Source of the DNA: an uncultured Actinotalea sp.
GTDB lineage: Bacteria; Actinomycetota; Actinomycetes; Actinomycetales; Cellulomonadaceae
DNA length: 12,106 nucleotides
Reading direction: 5' to 3'
NCBI RefSeq assembly: GCF_946885855.1
Contig: NZ_CAMPHH010000088.1
Location: 1 to 12,106 of the forward strand
Shown: one piece after another, positions 7,144-12,106 of the stretch
Numbering within the stretch: position 1 is the first letter of the stretch
How the letters are laid out: the number at the start of each line of letters is the position of its first letter
Translations under genes and position numbers: made by a program
Notes under the pieces: model-generated
Seen by the model: the letters and a program-made list of their open reading frames with translations, nothing else
Told to the model about the DNA's origin: nothing
Databases searched by the model: none

Positions 7144-8253
7144 TCAGGAGACCGTGGCGCCGCAGAACCGTCCGAGCTCGTAGGTCGCCGCCGCGGCGCG
7201 ATAGCCGATGGCGACCTGCCGCGCGGCCCGGGTGACGAGGGACCCGCCGGAGAGCAGGCCGACGACGGCGCCCGTGGCCAGCAGCGCGAGGCCGACGAGC
7301 ACGGCCGCGACGGCGACCGCCGTCGTGCCCGTGAGCCCGACCAGGTACGGCAGCACCGGCACGATCGCGCCGGAGCCGAAGAACACGAAGCTGGACACGG
7401 CGGCGGACCAGCCCGTGCCGACGGCCTCGTGGTGCTCGACGCGGTGGTGGGCCGTGTCGTGCGCCTCGGCGAGCGCGTGGTCGGCCAGGACCGCGTCCGC
7501 CTGCGCGCGGGCGTCGTCGGCGGCCAGACCGCGGGCCCGGTAGACGAGGGCCAGCTCGTTGGCGTCGAGGTCGAGGTGGCGCAGCACGTCACGGGCGCCC
7601 GGGTCGGGGCGGGACGCCTCGAGCAGCTCTCGCTGCGAGCGGACGGAGACGTACTCCCCGGCGCCCATGGAGAGCGCGCCGGCCAGCAGCCCGGCCAGGC
7701 CCGTGAGCAGCACGGTCGCCGGGCTCACGCCCGCGGCGCCGATCCCCAGGACGAGCGCGAAGTTGCTGACGAGCCCGTCGTTCGCGCCGAAGACCGCGGC
7801 GCGGAACGTCCCGGAGATGCGGTTGCGGCCCCGCTGGGCGAGGGCGCGGACGACCTCGGCGTGGATCCGCTCGTCCGCGGCCATGGCGTCGGTGGCGTGG
7901 GCGTCGTCGGTGTAGGGCGACCGCGTCTCGGCGCGCTGGGCGAGGGCGAGGACGAACACCGACCCGAACCGGCGGGCGAGGACGCCGAGGACGCGGGTGC
8001 GCAGGTCCGGGCGGAGCGGCCGGCCCGCCTGGTCCCCGAGCAGGGCCTCCCAGTGCGCCTGGTGCCGGCCCTCGGCGGCCGCGAGGGCGAGCAGGATCTC
8101 GCGCTCCTCCCCGTCGCGCCGCCGGGCGAGGTCCCGGTAGATCGCGGCCTCCGCGCGCTCGGCGGCGAGGTAGCGGCGCCAGCGACGGACGTCCCGCGCC
8201 GACGGCGGGTCGGTGATCGGGCGGGCGTCGGGCGCAGGGGGGTGAGCGGGCAT
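7144..8253 (-). CDS. Ferritin-like/VIT1 membrane metal transporter (MbfA-type)
   Basis: 369 residues. The ATG at 8253 has GAGGAGG four bases upstream. Residues 20-140 form a ferritin/rubrerythrin-like helical domain with candidate metal ligands E32, E35, E61, H64, E109, E128 and H131 (AAERAEAAIYRDL, AEGRHQAHW, ADERIHAEVV). Residues 148-369 form a VIT1/CCC1 transporter domain with FGANDGLVSN (155-164), MGAGEYVSVRSQREL (196-210), a cytosolic helical segment rich in His/Glu/Asp (about 215-278, with HHRVEHHE), and about five membrane segments (near 150-175, 178-203, 281-305, 311-335, 342-365). The same order is found in membrane-bound ferritin MbfA of rhizobia, an inner-membrane iron exporter. 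Here the leader carries a yybP-ykoY riboswitch, which senses Mn2+, so manganese export or Mn/Fe homeostasis is the better guess. Orthology with MbfA is not proven; the substrate is inference. Confidence 0.92.
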   Translation of the reverse strand: MPAHPPAPDARPITDPPSARDVRRWRRYLAAERAEAAIYRDLARRRDGEEREILLALAAAEGRHQAHWEALLGDQAGRPLRPDLRTRVLGVLARRFGSVFVLALAQRAETRSPYTDDAHATDAMAADERIHAEVVRALAQRGRNRISGTFRAAVFGANDGLVSNFALVLGIGAAGVSPATVLLTGLAGLLAGALSMGAGEYVSVRSQRELLEASRPDPGARDVLRHLDLDANELALVYRARGLAADDARAQADAVLADHALAEAHDTAHHRVEHHEAVGTGWSAAVSSFVFFGSGAIVPVLPYLVGLTGTTAVAVAAVLVGLALLATGAVVGLLSGGSLVTRAARQVAIGYRAAAATYELGRFCGATVS

Positions 8254-8261
8254 GCATCCTC

Positions 8262-8281
8262 CTCGACCGGATCCGGCCGAG
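8262..8281 (-). promoter_or_regulatory. Hairpin overlapping the start of the transporter SD
   Basis: On the minus strand CTCGGCCG (8281-8274), loop GATC, CGGTCGAG (8269-8262) forms an 8-bp stem with one G-U pair. Its last three bases are the first GAG of the SD GAGGAGG (8264-8258). It only partly covers the SD, so an effect on translation is possible but not shown. Confidence 0.45.
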
Positions 8282-8295
8282 CGCGCCTGCGGGCG

Positions 8296-8339
8296 CCCTC
8301 GGTCAGGACACGGTGACGTGTCGTCGTGCTGACCGAAGG
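8296..8339 (-). promoter_or_regulatory. Expression-platform hairpin competing with riboswitch P1
   Basis: Minus-strand CCTTCGGTCAG (8339-8329) pairs with CTGACCGAGGG (8306-8296) through 11 bp including one G-U. Inside it GACACG/CGTGTC (8322-8317, 8312-8307) adds 6 bp around a TCAC loop, with a 6-base bulge (CACGAC). The first six bases, CCTTCG, are exactly the 3' strand of riboswitch helix P1, so the two structures exclude each other. There is no U tract; this could be a terminator, a pause site or a Rho-linked switch. The expected logic is that Mn2+ stabilises P1, the hairpin is prevented and expression is ON. Confidence 0.7.
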
Positions 8340-8431
8340 TCTCGTTCGCCCGACAGGGTGGTGCACCGGGCCCGCGGGCCAGTGTGTCGACGCACCGCCG
8401 CCGGCGTGCCGGCGGGAACTACTCCCCTTCG
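8334..8431 (-). promoter_or_regulatory. yybP-ykoY manganese riboswitch
   Basis: Read on the minus strand, the element starts CGAAGGGGAGTAG (8431-8419) and ends ACGAGACCTTCG (8345-8334). The hallmark internal-loop strands GGGGAGUA and GAGACC are both present, flanked by a perfect P1 helix (CGAAGG with CCTTCG). The middle contains CGACACACTGG with CCCGGTGCA, matching the second conserved internal-loop region, and a GC-rich variable stem (CCGCCGGC/GCCGGCGG, 2-base spacer). About 98 bases is normal for the family. Known members bind Mn2+ and usually turn on genes for Mn exporters and other membrane proteins. It lies 80 bases upstream of the transporter ATG. Recognised by pattern, not by covariance search. 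Confidence 0.9.
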
Positions 8432-8437
8432 CCGCGC

Positions 8438-8443
8438 AGCCTA
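8438..8443 (-). promoter_or_regulatory. Candidate -10 element for the riboswitch transcript
   Basis: TAGGCT on the minus strand fits the actinobacterial TAnnnT -10 pattern. It ends 6 bases before the first P1 base, so transcription would begin almost exactly at the 5' end of the riboswitch. No good -35 (TTGAC-like) is visible 16-18 bases upstream, so the support is mainly positional. Confidence 0.4.
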
Positions 8444-8505
8444 GCGCGGCCGACGACGGCTGAGGGACGGCGACAGCCGGGACGGCGACAACGGGGACGG
8501 ACGGA

Positions 8506-8537
8506 CGACGGCCCGTCCCTGGCGGGACGGGCCGTCG
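8506..8537 (-). terminator. Terminator after the large secreted protein gene
   Basis: A perfect 14-bp stem (arms 8506-8519 and 8524-8537, CGACGGCCCGTCCC) with loop TGGC begins 26 bases past the stop codon on the minus strand, followed by CGTCCGTCCGTCCCCGTTGTC-like sequence with moderate T content. It isolates the downstream riboswitch-controlled gene. Confidence 0.8.
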
Positions 8538-8563
8538 CCTCGTGCGGTGCTGTCAGCCGGGCC

Positions 8564-11500
8564 TCACATGTGGCCGACCACGTCCACCACGACGTGCGCG
8601 GGGGCGTAGGTGTAGACGCACACCGTGCCCGCGTCGGACACCGGGGCGAGGACCTCGTTGGCCACCGTACGACCGGCCATGAGGTTCAGCGTCGACGTCG
8701 GCGGACGCTCACCGCACGGGAAGACCGTCGCGAAGCCGACCCCCGTGGGGTCCGCGACCGTGACGTTCAGGACCGCCACGGCGGCATCGGCCGGCAGCCC
8801 CGCCCGGCCCGCGACCGGGACGGTCACGACCGAGCCGGCCGCGGGCAGGCCCGTGCCGGTGAACTGCCCGTCGGCCGCCTCGAACCCGGACCGCGTGTCC
8901 GCCAGCCGCATCGGCGTCACCGCGGTGTAGCCCTTGTTCTCGGGGAAGTACCCGACCACGTCCACGACCACGCGAGCCGTCGCGTACGTGAACACGCACA
9001 CCGTCCCGCCCTCGGAGATCTTCGCCACGACCTCGTTGGCGACCGTCTCACCGGGCCGGAAGTTCAGCGTGGACGTCCCCACCTCGGGGCTGCACGGGTA
9101 GACCGTCGCGTAGCCGCCGGCGGCGGGGTCCGCGATGGTCACGTTGAGGACCGCTGCCAGGGCGTCCGTCGGCACACCCGCCCGTCCCGCGACCGGGACC
9201 TGGATCTGGCGACCGCCCAGGACCGGGCCGGTCCCGGTGAACAGCTCGTCCGCCGCGACCCAGCGCGCGGTCGTGTCCGCGAGCCGGTACGGGGTCACCG
9301 GGGTGTAGCCGGAGCCCTTCGGGACGTATCCGCTGACGTCGACGACGACCCGCGCACCCGCGTGCGTGAACACGCACACCGTCCCGTCCGCGGCGAGCTG
9401 CGCGATCACCTCGTTGGCGACCGTCGACCCGCGGGTGTAGTTCAGGCTCGACGTCGGCACGTCCGCACCGCACGGGTACACCGTCGCGTACCCCACCCCC
9501 GTCGCGTCCGCGATCGTCACGTTCAGCACCGCCGCCTCGGCATCTGCGGGGACACCCGCCCGGCCGGCCACGTCCACCGTGAGGGTGCCGCCCGCGGCGA
9601 CCATGCCGTCGCCCTCGAACAGCCCGTCAGCCGCGACCCAGCCGTCGGTGGTGTCGGCCAGGCGAGCCGGCGTCAGCGGCAGGACGGCACCGTCGCCGCC
9701 GTCCCCGTCGCCGCCACCGCCGTCGCCCCCGCCTCCGTCACCGCCGTGCTCGGACGGGGCGATGATCTGCGTGCCGACCACGTCGGTGCCGAGGACCGTC
9801 CCGCCGTCGGCGAGCAGGTCGAGGGTGATGACGTAGTCGCCCAGCGGCGCCCCTGCCGCCACGTTGAGGTACCACGTGATGAGCGCGTCGTACCCGGGCT
9901 CGAGCGCCGGCAGCGGCCAGAGCGCGACGAGGTTCCCCTCGACGAGCGTGAAGGTCGCGGGCACGGCCTCGGACCAGGCCGCCACCTGGCCGGCCGCCGT
10001 GAAGTCCGTGAGGGCGTCGACGGTGATGCGGAGGTCGGCACCCGCGAGCGCGGGCTGCGTGACCGGGTTGACGACGCGGGCGGTGGCCGGGACGAAGGTC
10101 GCCTGGGCCGCGTAGCCGTCGATGTCCGTCCACAGGACCGTCGGGGTGTCGTCGTGGACCTGCGTCAGCGCCACGTCCGTGGCCACCGGCTCACCGGTCG
10201 CCAGGTCGACGAGGTCGACGAGGTCGAGCGTCAGGGCGTACGCACCCACCGGCGCCGAGGCACCGACGGTCAGCGTCACGTCCGTCGTCACCCGCGCACC
10301 GGCCGGGAGGGCGAGCCCCTCCGACGGGGCCCACTGGCCCACGAGCGCGCCGCCCTCCACCGTGAGGGTCACGGGCTCCGCCGTGGGGCCGAGGAGAAGC
10401 TGGACCTGGTCGGCCGCCGTGAACGCGGCTCCCGCGTCCGTCGCCGCCACGGTGAAGCGCAGCGCGGCCGACGCCACCGGGGTACCGGCCCACGGCATGT
10501 AGGCGGCTGCCGTCGTCGACGTCGTGACCGTCTGGATGAGGTCCTCCGGCACCGGTCCCCACGTCGTCGCGGGGTTCACCAGCGCGGCGGCCTGCTCGTC
10601 GCACGAGTTCTCGAAGACGGGGTCGATGGAGAACCCGGCCACGACGTCGTTCTCGTGCAGGTAGTTGATCACCGATCGGACGTCGTCGGCCATCTGGGCG
10701 AACGCGGCGATGTCGGTGAGGGTCCCGTCCTCTCCCGCGATCGGCGGGAGGTCGAGGAAGTCGACGGCCTCGAGGACCGGCGAGACCTTCCAGGTGAGCG
10801 TCGCGACGTCGAGCCAGGTGGAGCACCCCGGGAACATCGCCTCGCGGTCGTACGTGAAGCCGCTGTAGTCGACGAATCGCTCACCCGTGGTGGGCGTCGT
10901 CTCGAGGAAGCCCATCTGCCACGTGTCGCTCGGCACGTAGAGGTCGGGGACCTTGACGATGCGGTTGTAGTAGGTGATCGCGTCGATCGAGATCGGCACG
11001 CCCTTGCCGGTCGCGGTGCCCACGGCGGCGGCGGCCAGCTCCCAGGCGTCGAGCCCGCCGACGGCGGCCGGGACCGCGTCGAGGCCGGGGATCGTGCCGC
11101 TCTCCATGAGCGAGCGGAAGATCGCCGAGTGCTTCGGCGCCGCGTCGACGGGGATGCCGTCGATCGTGAGGCGGCCGGCCCCGTCCAGCGTGACGGACTC
11201 GGCGACCTCGAGGGCGGCCGTCACCTCGGCGAGGTGCCGGTCCATGTTCTCCGCGGGCTGCCGCGCCATGTTGAGGCGCTCGAGCTCGGCCTCGCTGACG
11301 TACATGGCGTACGCCGGGTCGGGGTCGCACGCCGAGATCTCCTCGGTCTCCTCCGCGGCCGGGTCGACGGCACCGTCCACGAGGCCTTCGCCGAGCAGCG
11401 GCACGAGGTACACGGTCCGGCCGTCCGCCGGGTTCTCGACCGCGTCCGCCTCCGTCATGCCCGGCAGCAGCACGTCGGAGACGGGCTGCACGCAGAGCTC

Positions 11501-11758
11501 CGTGGTCGTGCCGTCCTCGCCCACCACGTCGTAGGTCGCCAGGATCGGCACGCCGTGCACGTCACGCAGGATCTTGACCAGGTCGGCGTAGAGGCTCCCG
11601 GTCGTGTCGTCGCCGGAGCCATCCCCGCCTGAGCCTCCGCCGCCCGCGTCACCGCCACCGCCCGGCGCCGCCGCCGCCGTGAGGGCCGGCGACAGGCCGA
11701 GGGCCAGGACCGCGCTCGTCGCGACCGCGACGACACGGGTCTTCGTCGTTCGTCTCAT
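8564..11758 (-). CDS. Large secreted/surface protein of unknown function with Ig-like and triple C-terminal repeats
   Basis: 1064 residues. The ATG at 11758 has AGGAGG four bases before it. A Sec-type signal (RRTTK, then VVAVATSAVLALGLSPAL, cleavage near residue 30) is followed by a Gly/Ser/Asp-rich spacer to 53. Residues 55-420 are one or more domains I do not recognise; they contain AMYVSEAELERLNMAR (151-166), LDGAGRLTIDGIPVDA (191-206), GTIPGL (221-226) and scattered Cys (89, 144, 312, 386) that could form disulfides. Two related Ig-like beta domains lie at about 427-534 and 571-666, then a Gly/Asp linker (671-690). Three repeats of about 123 residues end the protein (692-813, 818-938, 943-1064), each with RLADT, AGRAG(V/L)P, AVLNVT, a YPC or FPC cysteine, TVANEV, a VCV(F/Y)T cysteine and VVVDV. 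No sortase motif or C-terminal membrane anchor is seen, so it is released or held non-covalently. An adhesin or wall-binding role is only a guess; no catalytic motif was recognised. Confidence 0.9.
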   Translation of the reverse strand: MRRTTKTRVVAVATSAVLALGLSPALTAAAAPGGGGDAGGGGSGGDGSGDDTTGSLYADLVKILRDVHGVPILATYDVVGEDGTTTELCVQPVSDVLLPGMTEADAVENPADGRTVYLVPLLGEGLVDGAVDPAAEETEEISACDPDPAYAMYVSEAELERLNMARQPAENMDRHLAEVTAALEVAESVTLDGAGRLTIDGIPVDAAPKHSAIFRSLMESGTIPGLDAVPAAVGGLDAWELAAAAVGTATGKGVPISIDAITYYNRIVKVPDLYVPSDTWQMGFLETTPTTGERFVDYSGFTYDREAMFPGCSTWLDVATLTWKVSPVLEAVDFLDLPPIAGEDGTLTDIAAFAQMADDVRSVINYLHENDVVAGFSIDPVFENSCDEQAAALVNPATTWGPVPEDLIQTVTTSTTAAAYMPWAGTPVASAALRFTVAATDAGAAFTAADQVQLLLGPTAEPVTLTVEGGALVGQWAPSEGLALPAGARVTTDVTLTVGASAPVGAYALTLDLVDLVDLATGEPVATDVALTQVHDDTPTVLWTDIDGYAAQATFVPATARVVNPVTQPALAGADLRITVDALTDFTAAGQVAAWSEAVPATFTLVEGNLVALWPLPALEPGYDALITWYLNVAAGAPLGDYVITLDLLADGGTVLGTDVVGTQIIAPSEHGGDGGGGDGGGGDGDGGDGAVLPLTPARLADTTDGWVAADGLFEGDGMVAAGGTLTVDVAGRAGVPADAEAAVLNVTIADATGVGYATVYPCGADVPTSSLNYTRGSTVANEVIAQLAADGTVCVFTHAGARVVVDVSGYVPKGSGYTPVTPYRLADTTARWVAADELFTGTGPVLGGRQIQVPVAGRAGVPTDALAAVLNVTIADPAAGGYATVYPCSPEVGTSTLNFRPGETVANEVVAKISEGGTVCVFTYATARVVVDVVGYFPENKGYTAVTPMRLADTRSGFEAADGQFTGTGLPAAGSVVTVPVAGRAGLPADAAVAVLNVTVADPTGVGFATVFPCGERPPTSTLNLMAGRTVANEVLAPVSDAGTVCVYTYAPAHVVVDVVGHM
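8567..9685 (-). repeat. Three tandem ~123-residue protein repeats
   Basis: Approximate units on the minus strand are 9685-9320, 9307-8945 and 8932-8567. Each begins (V/L)TPxRLADT, passes AGRAG(V/L)P(A/T)DA, AVLNVTxAD, ATV(Y/F)PC, STLN or SSLN, TVANEV and CV(F/Y)T, and ends VVVDVxGY or VVVDVVGHM. Two cysteines per unit (763/795, 889/921, 1015/1047) probably pair. Similar repeats occur in other actinobacterial exported proteins. The DNA copies have diverged noticeably, so the duplication is not recent. Confidence 0.9.
9689..9748 (-). repeat. Gly/Asp low-complexity linker
   Basis: Residues 671-690 of the large secreted protein are almost only Gly and Asp, encoded by irregular CCGCC/GTC-type triplets (plus-strand reading). 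The segment separates the Ig-like domains from the three C-terminal repeats. Confidence 0.85.
9761..10480 (-). repeat. Two related Ig-like domains in the secreted protein
   Basis: Residues 427-534 and 571-666 can be aligned by eye: ALRFTVAAT with DLRITVDAL, AFTAADQV with DFTAAGQV, TLTVEGGALVGQW with TFTLVEGNLVALW, LTVGASAPVGAYALTLDL with LNVAAGAPLGDYVITLDL, and VATDVALTQV with LGTDVVGTQI. They look like an old internal duplication of a beta-sandwich domain. Confidence 0.8.
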
Positions 11759-11762
11759 CTCT

Positions 11763-11779
11763 CCTCCTCAGCAAGGAGG
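11763..11779 (-). promoter_or_regulatory. Hairpin that sequesters the SD of the large secreted protein
   Basis: The minus strand reads CCTCCT-TGCTG-AGGAGG-AGAG-ATG. The 6-bp stem (11779-11774 with 11768-11763) pairs the whole AGGAGG core SD with an upstream anti-SD copy, with a 5-base loop. Translation could be held back until the stem opens, but a 6-bp stem may also be melted easily by ribosomes. Confidence 0.6.
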
Positions 11780-11911
11780 TCCCCCTGGGCCCCCTGCGGA
11801 CGAGCGGCGCTGCGCGGGGCCCGACGAGGTGCGCGATCACGAGCGCCTCTCCCGGCCGGCCGTCCGGCGTCGCGGCGGGCTGGTGGCCCGCCTGTACGCC
11901 ACGCTCCGCCG

Positions 11912-11938
11912 GGGCCAAACGGGCAAAAAGGGCACTTG
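11912..11938. promoter_or_regulatory. 9-bp phased GGGC direct repeat, possible operator
   Basis: GGGCCAAAC, GGGCAAAAA and GGGCACTTG follow each other exactly 9 bases apart, forming the only A-rich island in the surrounding GC-rich upstream region. It lies about 155-180 bases upstream of the ATG of the large secreted protein. On the coding strand it reads AAGTGCCCTTTTTGCCC then GTTTGGCCC. No standard -10/-35 pair was found near it. Confidence 0.5.
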
Positions 11939-12106
11939 GTCCCGGTCCGCCGAGCCGTCCGGTTGCGGGTCCCACTCGGCCCGCCTAGGTTCACCGTTCG
12001 TCGGGAACCTGGCCTGCAGGGAGGTTCAGGACCCCGGCGCGGTGCCTCGCCCCGGACCCCGGCACGGCACCTTCTCGCGGCCTCTCGGCTCGCCCCGCCC
12101 CTGCCC

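Larger units (their letters stand above)
11759..12106. other. Non-coding 348 bp at the right end
   Basis: No credible gene starts here on either strand. Apart from the SD hairpin and phased repeat listed separately, it holds a GGGCCCC/GGGGCCC inverted repeat (11787-11793, 11816-11822) in the leader, and AGGTTC (11987-11992 and 12022-12027) with an inverted GAACCT (12005-12010). The last 80 bases are GC-rich with short GGTGCC/GGCACC complementarity (12041-12046, 12066-12071). A promoter for the large secreted protein should be in this stretch but could not be placed. Confidence 0.6.

Noticed and set aside
4330..8316. Very long plus-strand open frame across rsgA, phoX and the transporter
   Set aside because: It is antisense to well-recognised genes and its translation is Arg/Val/Gly/Pro-biased without motifs; long shadow frames are expected at this GC content.
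8307..8322. Stand-alone TetR-type operator GACACG-GTGA-CGTGTC
   Set aside because: The palindrome is the inner part of the riboswitch expression-platform hairpin, which explains it more simply.
8430..8450. IdeR/DtxR iron box near GCTAGGCTGC
   Set aside because: Only a short core resembles the consensus; the palindrome is not there, and the sequence is better explained as a -10 element.
8384..11632. Long plus-strand open frame opposite the large secreted protein
   Set aside because: The translation is Arg/Asp/His-biased and shows no domain, whereas the minus strand has a signal peptide, SD and clear internal repeats.
11988..12010. Pho box (GTTCACCG) upstream of the large secreted protein
   Set aside because: Only one half-site fits the GTTCACC pattern and the second 11-bp unit does not match; phoX itself shows no such box.

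Overview
The window is very GC-rich, with strong G/C preference at third codon positions, SD sequences of the GGAGG type and secreted proteins in actinobacterial style. Together with the C-terminal end of a probable GH81 beta-1,3-glucanase, this suggests a member of the Micrococcales near Cellulomonas, Cellulosimicrobium, Oerskovia or Isoptericola. The genus is an inference. No rRNA, tRNA, CRISPR, transposase or phage gene was seen.

Layout, left to right. (1) The 3' part of a secreted multidomain glycoside hydrolase (plus strand, 5' end outside the window) carries a DPT-repeat linker and two FN3 domains and ends at a strong hairpin terminator. (2) A plus-strand fusion joins a luciferase-like flavin/F420 oxidoreductase to a hemerythrin (HHE) domain. 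(3) Converging on it, 19 bp away on the minus strand, is rsgA. Upstream of rsgA lie a possible 19-codon peptide ORF, an 18-bp minisatellite and two tandem long hairpins. (4) phoX, a Tat-exported alkaline phosphatase, is on the minus strand. (5) Next on the minus strand is a ferritin-like/VIT1 (MbfA-type) membrane metal transporter. Its 5' leader contains a clear yybP-ykoY (Mn2+-sensing) riboswitch, followed by a hairpin that competes with riboswitch helix P1. (6) A 1064-residue secreted minus-strand protein of unknown function has an N-terminal actinobacterial domain, two Ig-like repeats, a Gly/Asp linker and three approximately 123-residue C-terminal repeats. (7) The last 348 bp hold no gene, but contain its leader, with a hairpin over the SD, and a 9-bp phased GGGC repeat.

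The genes look mostly monocistronic: most are separated by hairpins, and no shared pathway is evident. Several concern the cell envelope or metals: glucan hydrolysis, phosphate scavenging, Mn/Fe export or storage, and a large surface protein. The best-supported notable item is the Mn riboswitch with its competing hairpin in front of a ferritin-VIT fusion, which points to manganese as a regulator and perhaps a substrate. The LLM-hemerythrin fusion is the most unusual protein architecture.
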